Of a stretch of DNA of 64,000 nucleotides, positions 37,521 through 50,300 are shown piece by piece. A program made the translations under genes and the position numbers. Location of the stretch: NCBI GenBank assembly GCA_914767715.1, contig OU612070.1, positions 5,597,501 through 5,661,500 of the forward strand, given 5' to 3'. Under the pieces are notes generated by a model that worked only from the letters and a program-made list of their open reading frames with translations, had not been told where the DNA came from and searched no databases. The DNA comes from Membranipora membranacea (taxonomy: Eukaryota; Bryozoa; Gymnolaemata; Cheilostomatida; Membraniporidae). Numbering within the stretch: position 1 is the stretch's first letter; the number at the start of each line of letters is the position of its first letter.

Positions 37521-39182
37521 TCGTATACACAGCAGTAAACAGGAGAATTGTCTATACCAACATCCGACACAATAACAACATCCAATATCTTTGCCAGCAT
37601 CATCATCAGTACACTCAAACCTTGACTGGAGGACACGCAGTTACCAGCCGGTGCATATCACCTCGAATCCGGGATATGCAAATAGATTCCAATCTAAATT
37701 CTATTCTTAACACCGGCGCCAACAGAGACAATTCAGAATTAGCAACTCTTGTGGCCGATCAACCCACGCTTGCGGCCGATCAACCCTCTTTTTGCGGCAA
37801 TTGAGAAATGTGTTTTATTCTTGTTTTTTGCTGGTGTACGTCAGCAGTTTTTCTAAGGTGTCTGGAACCATGCTATATAAGAGCATGGTACACCAATGTA
37901 AGGGCCTCTTTGTTTGCAACTTCATTTGGAGACAGGTCAGTTTTTTTAAACATGAAAGTTCTATGAGTTATTATTATAATATTTTAATTTATTGTACGTT
38001 AGTGATATTTATAGGGAAATAGAACTTGCCTTATTATTTAATAATGGCACAGTATAACATTTGGTTGGATTATCTATACCATCAACTAATTGAGTTAAAT
38101 GAATTAAATCCAGCATGCATGGCATCATTAACTAGAGAGCATGACTTGTAGAAATAAGACGTGCATTGTTAAGTTGAATCGTTTGATGTTAAACTTGATA
38201 AGAATTAAAAGGCATGCTCTTGAGTCAAGCGTTTAATCTCGAAACAAATGAGATCACAATTATGTAAATAAGTCAGTGTCATATAGTGAGAATCATCATA
38301 CCGAGCTCGTGAGCGCAGATCTCAGTAGCGGAGAGTTAATGTGGTGACTCCATAACCCGGAATCCCACACAAAGATGCATTATTAATCTTTCCTATGTCA
38401 ATGCCTAATTCAAGTTGATGTGACTGAGTATTTTATAAATAGATTTCTTTATTATCACACTGATGATTGGTCCTCTATACAAGTAGGTCAGCTTGAGGAT
38501 TTATGTTCTCTTCATTTGAATTGAAAACGAATTGCCATTTATTTTCAAAATATGACCACTACAACTGGGTACACCCGGTGAATTATACAGAACATATATT
38601 GATGTATTATAAAAAGTGATCAGAATCCTGCCATCAAATATTGTTCGTGCCATAACAACTTAGGCTATAGCTGCTTCTGGCCTATTCAGGTAATTTGGCA
38701 ATTAATTGTGAATGATGTTACGAGGTTGCATTCTGTAGATGCATTGGTGTTATCATTGACTAGCTGTCCATGTAGCAGGTTATTTATTGGTGACTCAATC
38801 AGTTTCGATCGGATTTCGAGTTTGAAAATTGCTGTGGATTTAGCAGTTTATCGCGATCAGTTTGACATTATTTTCACGTCAAAAATGTTATTGGAAAAAA
38901 GCACTGGAAACAGCGCTAAATGAAATAGTTATTGTTGAGATATCAAGGAAAAAACCTTGATTGTGAACTGCAAATCAATATTAGCATCATTGCCATTACA
39001 TGCAATCAAATGTTGTTACCTCACCCATAATTAAGTGCCTCACTTAAGCTGTATATAGTGTCCTACTAGGCCATGTTAGGTATGGTTTTAAAGATATCAT
39101 GCTGAAAAGTCATTAGGACATGTGAAATAAAACAGCCTGTGAACCTAATTGCAGTAAAACTGCTGAAAAGTCTGAAAATTGG

Positions 39183-39242
39183 GATCATAGTGGATCATAG
39201 TGATTAATTGCCTCCCCCTGACCACTATGATCCACTATGATC
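39183..39242. repeat. Perfect 20-bp inverted repeat
   Basis: GATCATAGTGGATCATAGTG (39183-39202) and its exact reverse complement (39223-39242) flank a 20-nt loop. The arm itself is a doubled GATCATAGTG. Weaker outer pairing (CTGAAAATTG at about 39172 with CAATTTTCAG at about 39283) suggests a larger foldback. Confidence 0.95.
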
Positions 39243-39249
39243 TTTGCTA

Positions 39250-40600
39250 AAATAATTGAAAAAAACTAATTGTTATTTTCCACAATTTTCAGATTTATTA
39301 TTATTTTTAATTGTCCTATGAACTCACAATATTTGATTTACTAGGGTAACATATCCACTTTTCTGATATGTCACTTTAAGTCCATGGTTTGAGCCTATAG
39401 AGTCTTAGTTTGAGTAGCTTGCTAATCAGCACTCCATCCCCCTCCCCCTCAGATTTAATTATCCCAAAGTATTATAATGTCGATGTATCAGACGCAGTCC
39501 ATTTATCTTGTGCTGAGTTATTGGCGTCAGATTCCAGTGCTGATGGATTACTTACCGCTCTGTATATCATGTACCATTCCATGTGCTGCCTGTCTGCCTT
39601 GCCTGAAAGCCCAGGTTTGTGGCTCAATACCTACCAAATATACTAACTGTTCAAGTAGCTAAGAACGGCTGTCAACTCAAAATTTTTTTTCCCATCTTTT
39701 ATGTTGAAAAACAAAAATCAAACATTGCAAACATTTGTCATCATCATGTTGCCATTTTGGACGCCACTAGATGTTGGCGTCTAGATTGAGATGTCTGTCT
39801 GTCACTGGTATTCTTTTAACACTCGCATAGGTTTGAATTCCATGATACTTTTTATGACAGCATCAGGGTATTGTCAACCAAATTAAAGTGGTTGATGATG
39901 GAATGCATCTACCAGCTATCCTGCCACATTTTGATCGCTCAAACTAGGGGGTTGATTGAGTTGATGAAGCCCATTGTTAGCTCAGTTGTGTTATAAAAAC
40001 AGCCATAAATGAATAATATAAAGTTGTACATTTGGAATTATCAACTGGTTAGGTTTTGAATGCATGTGTTATGTCAGATGAAAGATTGGTTACCCTGAGG
40101 TGTTGTGACAACGGAGTATGAACCGCCAAGTAAGGATATGCATTAAGAAACAAACCCCATTCCCCATTGGTATGGCTTCAGATTTGTTATAGTTTTCACT
40201 AAAGTGTCATTATCACCTGCGGTGTGTATCAAACAATGTAGGATTAGTAGGATGATAATTTAAAAAATAAGTTGAAAACAGATGACAAAAGTTTTGATTC
40301 AATTTAGTTAGTACCATCTGGACCTGGTTGGTATTCACTATTAATATCTAATATAATTGCCAGAATTCTGTCTGGTTCAGAAACACAGGACAAGTGCAGG
40401 ATTTATTGTTGGTTTCAGATCATAATACCTTGTCTGGTTGGGCAATATACCAGTGAACCTATTTATTACCTCAAATCTACCTAAATAGAACTACAGGTAA
40501 GCCTGAGCTCTGTTCTATACTGTAATTTGGATTATATCACGGTCAAATTTGAATAACAAAACATAATTGAAAATACTCTGATGTTTCCCTCTGTGGAAGC
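39250..40600. other. Intergenic, no gene recognised
   Basis: AT-rich with only short open frames and no recognisable domain, motif or splice-supported exon. Confidence 0.4.
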
Positions 40601-40624
40601 GATAATGATCATTCAAACAAATCG

Positions 40625-41090
40625 AGAAATGCGAAAGCTGTGCATGAAACAATGTGCAATGATCAAAACATTATTTAATTATAGTAAGAATTTTGGTAAA
40701 ATAATTTTTGCCCAGCACTATGCTGTTTTTTTTCTGAGAAATTTATATTCAGACTCTTTGTAGCAGAAAGGTCTAATCATAGCTATTTATACACATTTAC
40801 TACAGTGACACCATTCAACTTTCCCCGGCAGCACTCACATTCACATTTTACCACCAGATTCTTCTCTTATCAAATGGTTTGCCTTCAAGCCTTCTATCAT
40901 ATAGTAAAGCGAGGTGAGAGACTGTGAGTACTGATTAGAAAAAGAAACAACTTTTGCACTCTCTAGCTCGACAGCAAATACGATCAGAAATTTAATCATG
41001 GTAGTTGCAGTGCAATTTTTGGTTTTTCATTGTAGTTTTAAATGACCTGTTATGACTTCGTAGTATTCCTTAATTAATACTATTATTATT
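40625..41090 (+). repeat. Dispersed repeat shared with 3253-3640
   Basis: Direct match to the right flank of segmental copy A; see 3253-3640 for landmarks. It directly precedes the inverted block at 41240-42960. Confidence 0.75.
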
Positions 41091-41239
41091 ATTATTAACT
41101 TTATTCTGACTATTGATTTTTACACAGAGTGTTAAGCCTTTAAAAGTCTCGTTACATAAAAAGTGAAACCTTGAATTAAAAAGGATCTTGTTTTAAAATC
41201 CAGTAAAAGAATTTTAGAAATATATAAAAACTCTATTCT

Positions 41240-42960
41240 TTGCTCTCAGTCCACTTGACAGTTGACACCAGCTGTCTCAAGCATTTCCATATTTGCTAAA
41301 AAAACTTTTCAAGCTGGCTGCGACTCGCTGATAAAATTCCAGCACTAGCTTTTACTAATCTCATCTCATCCATTTATTTGTTTGATTATTGTGAATAACA
41401 TGATATCAGTGCTTCAAATTCTGGGTCCAACCATGTGATTCCCAGCTATAACATTCAACACATGAATGAGCAGCCTCTCCTATAAATATGTCGAACAACC
41501 ATAGGTATACACACATGGCCTGTCTGCATTGAATTCAAGATTGAGATATATTGTGTCCTGTGTGCAATGTGTGTGCAAAATCTTGGGAATCCCAAGAAGG
41601 TTGGCCCACCGGAAAATACCAACAAATGCTGTCATAGTGAGTCAATATATAAGTTAAGTGAAGACGAGAATTGAAACTTTAGGCAATAATGATCACAAGT
41701 TTATGGCCGTTCCAGATAGTGTCTTACTAATCGCCCTTTCAATCGCAATTTGTCAAGCATCAATCATTTTAACCAACAAAATATGCAATTTCAGAGATTG
41801 AGGACTTTGTTAATAATAATTATGGACCACTCTGTGAGTTATATAACCTAACTACACTGAATATTACAGTGAGAGTAATATGTGTTTTATTGAAGAACAG
41901 TAAGACAAATTTAATCATTGCCCAATAATGCAACTGTTTTGTTGGGGAACATATCTATCGTTCAAAACATAAATGAAAAACTCTGATTCTAGAATAATAT
42001 TGTTTACCTTAAAATAGTGAATTTTAGAGTTTGCTCAACTATTTTCAGATGACTCGATTTCTTCAGCTAAGAATAAGTCTTAAGTTATTAGTCTGTGTTA
42101 ACATATTAGCTTGATATTTGCTCCAGGGTTTGCAACCCAGTAAAACGGCGAGCTTTTCGATCAGTTTTATGCAAGGAGAATTCCTACCCTTATTAGCTTT
42201 TGAAATTAATTGATCAATAAAATCAATAAATAAATCATATGTCATAGTTTTGATAAGATGATCAATGACCTTGTCAAATGAACATACTAATTGAGGGATT
42301 TTAGATTGCGCAATGTCACTGGATGAATTAGGGCGTAAAGGATCCGTTAAGAACCATTTAGTCATCCAAAAAAAAATCTCTAAATACCAGAATGCATGAT
42401 TGAGATAAACATTTACAACTATTCATATGTGTCTCAAAAATGTGTGTTCAAAATTACATCTATACGGTCTTACATGTCTTCCAACAGTAGCATCTTGGTA
42501 AACCGTTCTGCTATTTTGGCTTCCTAGCATTTGACCCATCAATGAAAGACAGTTCCATTCTGCTACAACTGTTTCAGTAGCAGCAGTGTCTCTGATTTTT
42601 GCCTATAAGGTTTAAATTTTTACTACAATCACATATTATCTTTGTCTTCTAGTATTTGAACTTTGATCGACAGGTGTGTCTGCTTCGCTATTCGTTAAAA
42701 TTCAGGTGCAATAATAGTGAGAAAGAGTACAAATTGGTTGACACATAATCTAAAGGCATCAATTTAGCTTTCTACCAGTGATGTTAATTACACCTATTTG
42801 TAGCTTATGGTTCTTTTGATGATGTAAAGAAGCAGAAAACAAAGAAGTATGGATGACTACCATGCCACTCCTAAATATGGCAACAATGTACAACTGTTTT
42901 TGGAGGCTGTTTATGGACATTTTCATTTTAGTCTGATCCATATATTCACAATGATATCAC
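41240..42960 (-). repeat. Inverted, diverged copy of about 32870-34110
   Basis: Read in reverse complement, the order of landmarks equals that of copy B: the block with TTTTGATGATGTAAAGAAGC (42810), AGCTTTCTACCAGTGATG, the TTGACAAGGTCAT block (42270), the TTAACATATTAGCTTGATAT block (42100) and CCAGCACTAG (41340). It keeps the sequence that copy A has lost, so the loss was in copy A. Confidence 0.8.
42063..42365 (-). other. 100-codon open frame in the inverted repeat copy
   Basis: Minus-strand frame containing SFDKVIDHLIKTMTYDLFID and CIKLIEKLAVLLGCKPW. The equivalent stretches in copies A (about 3085-3200) and B (about 33465-33575) are broken by indels and stops just after SKIPK. This copy may be nearer to an ancestral coding sequence. 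I do not recognise the family. Confidence 0.3.
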
Positions 42961-42969
42961 ATCATTCAA

Positions 42970-45400
42970 CCTGAATTTTATTTTGTTGCTGTTTTTTCCT
43001 GCCTGTGTGTATTTTGGTTGATGAGATGGTTTAAATCAGACAATCCTTCAGACAAAGTTTCATCGACACGCCACAAGTAAAATTCTATCATGTAACACTA
43101 GAATAAAAGTTCAAGTTTAGTGTATTGAAGTTCAAGAATAAGAAAATTGGAAACTGAAAATTTGGAAACTGTCAGCACAGGGAAAAGTAAAACAGCTCCA
43201 AGCTTAGCCCAGCTTTAATTATTATAAACATTACGTTTTCTTTGATTTTCTTTACATATATTTCGTTATAAAAGATGTATGAATACAATTGATAATTAAT
43301 GTTCTTTTGACAATCAAAGCCACTTCAGTCCAATATATAGGAGCGAACTTCATCCACCTATAATTACATAATATATATATCATTATCACATTAATAAACG
43401 TTAACCTCACACCCTTCCTTTTTCCTTTTTGTTTTGACATCAAACTATATAATCATAATAACCAATGACAGCCACACTTGGTTACCGCAGATGACATTAG
43501 CTCAGCTAGAATATAGAACAGCCTTTACAAATGACATCCATGGTTAATGGCAAATAATTGCTCTTTATAATTGACCCTGAATGTTGCATCACATATTCAT
43601 TCACTATTAGCTATCATGACAGCAGCAGTACAAGCTAGATATCAGTTCCATTAACTGCTGTTTCTCAAGTTGTCTTCCCCTTTTATAATGCAGGATAGCT
43701 CCTGACTTTACTGGATCACGTATTATTATAGGACACTGGAAATTCCACTGTCTCAAAGTGAAGACAGCCAATGAGAATGTTTGGCTTAAAATAGACTGCG
43801 TATCATAATTATTTTAAGCAAATATGATGCTTTGGCTTAAAATAGACTATATGGCATAGGGCTTAAGCCAATGAGATTATCTTATGTACAATTTCCACAT
43901 AAGGTGCAATCATGCAATCAATAATGTAAGAAAGACTGAGAGCAAAACATCTTTTTACAGGGAAAACAGCACCGAACCCGCGATGAAACAGCACAGAAAT
44001 GAAAAACAACAATCTTGGGAATGATGCAAGATTTCAGCGAGCACCACCGGAGAGTATAAAAGGAGGAAAATTCAAGAAAAAAAGACAAGTGCTCACCGGA
44101 TACAAAACCATATTATAGCAGTAGAAAACATGTAGTAGAGCATTTCATATTTTTATATAAATCTGATTTTAATTCAGATAAATATTTTGAGAATTAATTT
44201 TACGATGAATTATTTTTACTCTGGATTATTCACACTTTGGAGTCTGGATATATTATAAGCAAGAGGACGACAAGGATACATTGGTAATTATATTTTATTT
44301 TGAAAAGGATTATTATCATTTTTTTATTAATAATTTTATACTTCTACATTTTTAAATTGACATTTTTGTATTCACTTCTAAATTTAGAACAAAATAAATA
44401 GTTGTATTGACCTCAACTAAGCATCCGCTTGATTAAATTATTGAGTTGTAAACAACCACCGAGTATCAGGATTCAAGAGTCATTAACCCAGTCTTTGACC
44501 TTTGCAAAATTATCATTCTAATAAAGCATCAAGAATTTTATTATCTTTGAGTAGTCAAAGATACTTTGAACTAGAATTGTGAAAAGTCGTATATATCATC
44601 AAGAGTCTTTAGCGCAGTCGTTGACCTTGTAAAATTATCACTCTATAAGCATCAAGAATTTTATTATCTTTGAGTGGTCAAAGATACTTTGAAGTAGAAT
44701 TGTGATAGGTCAATTAAAAGTATCGAGCTAAAATTAAAGCCAAATTTGAAGCGACCTAGAGCTATTCTCATTCCAGACAGAGAAGTGAATTGAAGTCTGT
44801 AACCTATCAATTGGTTACAAGGCCTGTGATTCTAATACAACTGCCGGTGTCACCTAATTGGACTTCCAGGCACTAAACAAAGTCCAACAACCTTGTTGGA
44901 ATTTAAATCTCCACAAATAAGTGAGATTATTTATAGATAACTACGCAATATATATATCAAGCTACGAACCACAGGCTAATATTTATTATAGCCACGAGTT
45001 CATAAACCACATACAGTTATCAATCGCTTTGTGGTGCATGAGTATTGTCTCAAGCTTATAACAAGCTTTCTGCTAGCCCAATTTAGGGATACCTGCGGTT
45101 TATTGGCAGGAGCTGCCCTTTGAATGACTAAGGAGCCAACTTCTCCTTAGTTCAAGAGTGGTCAGACTTATAAACAATTCTAAGGGTTTCTCTAAACCTG
45201 GAAAGGGAAGCCAGCTGTTCGTCTCTTGAAATTTTGCCAAGGTTAATTGACACATGTGGTTAATTGAGTGCTACCAAATTTACACACACACACACACACA
45301 TAGAACCTGAATTACGTCATCGATATATTATTCATTCATAGAGTTTATAGAAGGAGCAAACAACTCCAAATTGAATACGCAAAGATAACTAAATTCATTA
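42970..45400. other. Intergenic, no gene recognised
   Basis: A TATAAAAG motif stands at 44055-44062, followed by a long AT-rich leader-like stretch, but no LTR pair or primer-binding site was identified. GGCTTAAAATAGACT is repeated at about 43783 and 43834. CA repeats lie at 45284-45300. Confidence 0.4.
44470..44712 (+). repeat. Two tandem copies of about 123 bp
   Basis: TTCAAGAGTCATTAACCCAG and ATCAAGAGTCTTTAGCGCAG start two copies. Both contain AAGCATCAAGAATTTTATTA and TCAAAGATACTTTGAAC/G, and each ends near AGAATTGTGA. The TCAAAGATACTTTGA core is itself nearly palindromic. Confidence 0.85.
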
Positions 45401-45406
45401 AATTAC

Positions 45407-45802
45407 GTGTTGGAACTTGGAGTTATTCAGAGTAACTTCCTTACCCCCCCCCCTACTTCCTTTTCCGTTCCTCACAGTATATACTATATAAGTATATGCG
45501 GGAACGGCCGCCGCGCTTTTTTGCTCTGTTTAAATAAGATTAAACTAGAGCAATGGATTCTTCCTGCTGACAAAGCCTTGCTTATTTCAGATTTACCTAA
45601 AAATGGTCCATACAATGGTTTATGGTTTGTACCAAATCTTGCGATAAAATCTACCACTAGCCCCCCAAATAAGATACATACTGATGAAATAACTCAAAAT
45701 CTCGACAAATTAATTTCCGAAGTGACAGATGTATGCTTTGACATAGGTTCTCATATTATGGCCTGCTGCACTCAGTCAGTAATATTGATAGTCCATGTTT
45801 AG
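45407..45802 (+). other. Unrecognised open frame
   Basis: A 131-codon frame, coding-like from about 45540 (KLEQWILPADKALLISDLPK, HTDEITQNLDKLISEV). No family recognised and no splice partners identified. It could be an exon, a mobile-element fragment or chance. Confidence 0.2.
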
Positions 45803-46525
45803 ATGTGCTGAGTATCTGTGATGCATAGATGGACAAGATCTGACGTAAAATAATATAGAAAGTTTCTCAAGGTATCCCACTGCTAACACGATTATCAATA
45901 CTCCTCTTTAGGAGGCAGTCAAATTCATTTACATTTTTCATCACCCTGAAGTCCGAAATAACTAGATGACAAATTTATTTAGTTCAATTTACTTTGTGAC
46001 TTGTAAATTCCAGTATTTGATGTAAACAACAAAGTTTCTACGAGAAAATCTTGTGCGTCCAAACATCAGAAAATTTGCAAAAATTGTTGTAAAGATTCTC
46101 AAAACTTCAAATCACTTGGTGTTGATCATCGCATGCTTTGGATTTTAACATCATTCTAGTGCCTGAAATGTCGAGTTTTAAAAACAAATTATTTTAGATT
46201 TCTGTGCAATTTAGAAAAACATAGTCTTCCTGTGTAAATTTTGTATCTTCCATTGGATTTCTATTGAAAGCCACTAATCATAAAACATGCGGGCTGAAGA
46301 CAGAGTTTGATGGGAATGTCATATCTTAGTATTTATAATCTTCGATACAATCGATGTGGCCACAATCTCATTTATTCATCAAATAAATATAAACCAAACC
46401 TTGAAATACTTTACCGATGTATTGATCTGCCTTTATATTGCCCATTTCTATCTCAAGCAGTAACCATGGTTAACAGAAAATGTTGTATCTGTCAAAGCAC
46501 TGTGGGTTATTTCAAGTGGTCGAAG

Positions 46526-46753
46526 TCATACAGATTTAAACTTGAGTGGTGGGACTTCCTCAGGGATATTTTCCCTATGATAATCACACGGACTCGAGGT
46601 CGATTTGCTATAATTGCCTCCTAAATGATATTCAATCTCGCTGTCACTGGATCTGTTAATCTCCCTGTAATTTTCACTCTCGCTGTCGGATGCGCTAGAG
46701 TTGTAATTTTTGTCGTGCTTGATTTCAATCGTATGCTTTATCATTTTATACAC
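46526..46753 (-). other. Unrecognised open frame with acidic Ser-rich stretch
   Basis: Contains SSASDSESENYREINRSSDS followed by EEVPPLKF. Acidic Ser-rich starts like this are common at the N-terminus of some DNA transposases, but nothing catalytic follows, so this is only a hint. Confidence 0.2.
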
Positions 46754-46932
46754 TATCTCATTTTACCAGCGAAGCCACATAACATGGGACAGATTAACTT
46801 TGAATTGTATTGACTCATTCATTCAATAGATAAATTCTGTGTGGTTTGATATTGTATGTAGGGAGTATCAAAACCACTGTTTCATAACGAAAAGTCTTAT
46901 TTACGACATACTGTATATTCCCATTATAATCT

Positions 46933-47008
46933 AAGGTACTAAAAAGGTACTATTTTCAACAAGTGATCACAACTCCAAAGGAGAAAAATAGTACCTTTTT
47001 AGTACCTT
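46933..47008. repeat. Perfect 24-bp inverted repeat
   Basis: The left arm (46933-46956, starting AAGGTACTAAAAAGGTACTA) and right arm (46985-47008, ending CTTTTTAGTACCTT) are exact reverse complements around a 28-nt loop. Each arm holds two GGTACT units. Confidence 0.95.
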
Positions 47009-47350
47009 CTCATCCCAACTTTAAGTGAAAATAATTCTTAACTGGGTCACAGGCTGCTTTTGGACATAGCATAATGTTCTAAACTAGACTGAGAGCTCTA
47101 GAATGATACCAAAAACCTGTTCCCTTTACACTCACTTTAACACCTCTATGTAACAAAATTCCATGACAAATTTGCTGGATAAGTTTGAGTAGATCAACCC
47201 AAAACTTTTTCTATGGAGTTGCCCCCCTTCCTCAACAGGAAAGGGTTACCTCCATGCAAAATAAACATGGGTAGTTATGAGTTAAAGAGGGGTGGGTGTC
47301 TGTTCTACTTGGGTGTTCGACCTCAAGTGGCTCGAATATTTGACAATACT

Positions 47351-50300
47351 TTAGCAGATTGCTGTTGGGATCTGGATACAAATTGCAGGTTGACCCATAT
47401 CATCTGTGAACAAGAACTGTGAGGTAAACTTGATCTGAAATTGAAAATAAATAGCATGATAAGTCATGAGGTACAATAACAATATATATTTTGATATACG
47501 GGAAGGAGGGTGGACAGCTGGACTTATCATATGGAGAATATTGGAATGGAATATTTTGAGGGTATGAGCGACATGTGAGATAAAAGTAATATTCAATATC
47601 TGTGAAGGGTGAAGTCAATAACAGCTATATTTTATTATGATTTTGTATTATGTATCTGTATTACGCATTACAAATAGTCAGCGACTATTCATAACGATAG
47701 ATTTTCAAATATTTTAACAAGAACAGGAAAAATCCAGGATATCTGTGTGAATATTCCATCAGATCTCAGTTTAAGATAATAAACAGCTTTGGATGGTTAT
47801 ACAATGACAATTATGAGTCATTAAAGGGACATGAACTTTTCTCAGAACTACTATTGCCGGTTGTAACTTATCATTTCTTAGCAAAATGTTGTCTTTTTTG
47901 AAACAACTTCAACAACAATATGATGCAAGAGAAATGATTGTTTATCTAAGCAATAATATTATCACAGAGTAAGGATATACAGAGGGGACACTTCAATGAC
48001 TGTTATAGTGCCTGCGGTTTTTCTCCACTGGGGGAAATTCATCAATCTGGCCACCTACCAATTTCAGAATTTATATAAGTTACAATGAAGTTTTGTAATG
48101 CAGACATATTCACCTTTGATAGGTCATAATTAATTCTGTATTTGTCCTAAAGACTGATTTCCAACTTGTTCAACCTTTGAGCTATACACCATATTATTGT
48201 AATTTTTTTGCTAGGATTCCTAGGTTATGAGTATTCCAGGTTTTTAAAATGAGTTTTATCATATAGATTTACATTGGGCTTAGGTCAATGCACGGACATT
48301 TCCTAATTCTGATGACCAGCCGTCTATCAATTGTCACATGTAAATCTATATGCAAAAAACTCATATTATAAACCTGGATTACTCATAGCCATGTATCCTA
48401 GCAAAAAATTACAATAATTTGGTGTATAGCTTGAAGGTTGGACATTTCAAAAAAGTTGGAAATCAGTCTTTAGGATAAATACAGAATGAATTATGACCTA
48501 TCAAAGGTGGATATGTCTGCATTTCAAAACTCCAATGTAACTCATCCCCAACTCTAAACACGATTAGTGTTTGGAATTGTTTTATGATAAAATGTGCGGG
48601 TGCGAATAGACATAGACATCTTATTCTCAACTCTAATAGACATCTAATAGACAACTTATGTGGCAGCTGAGCCCTATTTTTGCACACAATAAACACCTAC
48701 AGTTTTGCCCATGCAGCTTCAAATTTTGTCAACTGAACTAGATTCATACCTGATCTGCTCTTTGGGAGTAGTATGAACAACAGCAGTTGATCCTATAACA
48801 TAGAAAACTTTGCTAGATGCAGCTGGTCTGACCTCAGTGATTCTATCATGCTTGGTTTGTTTTGAAGCACTTTGATTGGACAGTCACTCCTGAAAATTGC
48901 TAGATGCAGCTGGTCTCACCTATTTTACTGTAATATGATTGGTTTGTTTTGAAGCACTATGATTATATATCTAAATATCTATGGTTTAAATTTGCTCTCA
49001 TAGAAATTTCAATGGTTCAAAGGTAAATATGTAAAAGGGCATTCATACCTGAGTAAATCATTTAAGCGAAGTGCCTTGGCAAAATGTTTAAAATCTGTCT
49101 CAAAAGAAATATAAATGATTCAAATCCTTTGCTATGGTTCAAAGGCTAATAACCAAAAGGTAGAAATACCTTTTGTTTAATTCTGAACTCGTAGGGGCCA
49201 CACCCAAAACAAATATTCTACAGCCAATAGGCCACTTGTGATTTTCATTGATACTTGAATTTGAACTTTTGAGCCAAGAACTGCAAAATTTCAAATTTTA
49301 AGGTAATGCTTGCTATCGACAGTCAATACACCTTATAAATTGCCTAGGCTGATATTCAAAGGGCTGCTCTGACCAAGGAGCAACAGTTCTGACCATAGCT
49401 ATTAATTACAAAGATATCTAGGAATTTTAATGATACTGAGTGGTCACCTTTGGTTGTGTCTATAAAGGAAGTTTCTGCAAAGTGCATTGCACTAGGATGA
49501 CGAGTGGATGACGATGTGTGAGAACAAACTTTTGTGCATTTACACAAACAGCTTTGATGCTGATTTTTACATGAAACATCAGAACAATAATTATCTGTTA
49601 GCTAAGAGGGATAGGTTGGGGGTCGTTATGGGATTAGGAAACGGCCTTTCCAAAAAAACGGAAGAACATGGCTTAAAAGAATAAAATTTGATTGCCCGTC
49701 TAACTAATTTAGAGATACACATGAAGAAAAGAGAGGTTTCATGATTTTTCTGGATAGGTAGGCTAGCACAACATGTCATACACACAGACAGTTACAGCTT
49801 TACTATAAAAAAAGCCTCAGCGGCAAATAGAGGATCAAATCAAATCTCTGAGATTCATGTAGCAACCGCTATGTAATTATATTTTTTTTAATTTAATTTA
49901 ATTTTAAGCCTAGTAAATATGCCATATCACAGTTGTACATGGGTTTTAAACACTTACATTTAAGTTGCCTGCTCTTATTGGCATAATGAATAATATATCC
50001 CAAGACCAATGAAATGAATGAGGCAGTTGTTACAATAATTACACCCTCTAGTGGAGGGAGAGTAACTGATGCACAAATGCAAGCAAATGGATCAAACTTG
50101 ATCTAGCGTCACTCTGACAAATGAACTAAGCTCTGATCTGACCTCCTGAGCCGAACAGCTTTGCATCTTTTCTGCAGTCAAACATTGCCAAAGGCCAAAG
50201 TTTTGGAGAAGACCTGTGATACGGTCCCAATTTTTCAAATAATCACCCATTATTGACACGCCTCAGTTTTTCACAGAACATATTGCTGTTTCAAGCAAAT

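Larger units (their letters stand above)
35558..39084. mobile_element. Candidate DNA transposon with CXC-domain gene and subterminal satellite
   Basis: The left end (CATATATTTAATAACAAACC, then TAGACAGGGCACTATATGAG) and the reverse complement of the right end (CATACCTAACATGGCCTAGT, then AGGACACTATATACAGC) are both versions of the end sequence seen better at 57809-57842 and 58628-58664. Just inside each end is a second shared inverted block (GGCCAGAAGCAGC, ATGGCACGRACAAT, GATGGCAGGA, GGTGTACCC...TTGTAG). Between them lie a tandem array, a minus-strand CXC protein region and a pair of about 70-bp direct repeats at 37379-37520. No target duplication is clear at these ends. Superfamily not established. 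Confidence 0.6.

Noticed and set aside
44055-45400. An LTR retrotransposon leader starting at the TATAAAAG motif
   Set aside because: No matching LTR pair, primer-binding site or gag/pol frame was seen.
46454-46560. A THAP-like zinc finger in the frame starting MVNRKCCICQS
   Set aside because: Only the first Cys cluster is suggestive; the later Cys/His and the AVPTIF-type motif are absent.
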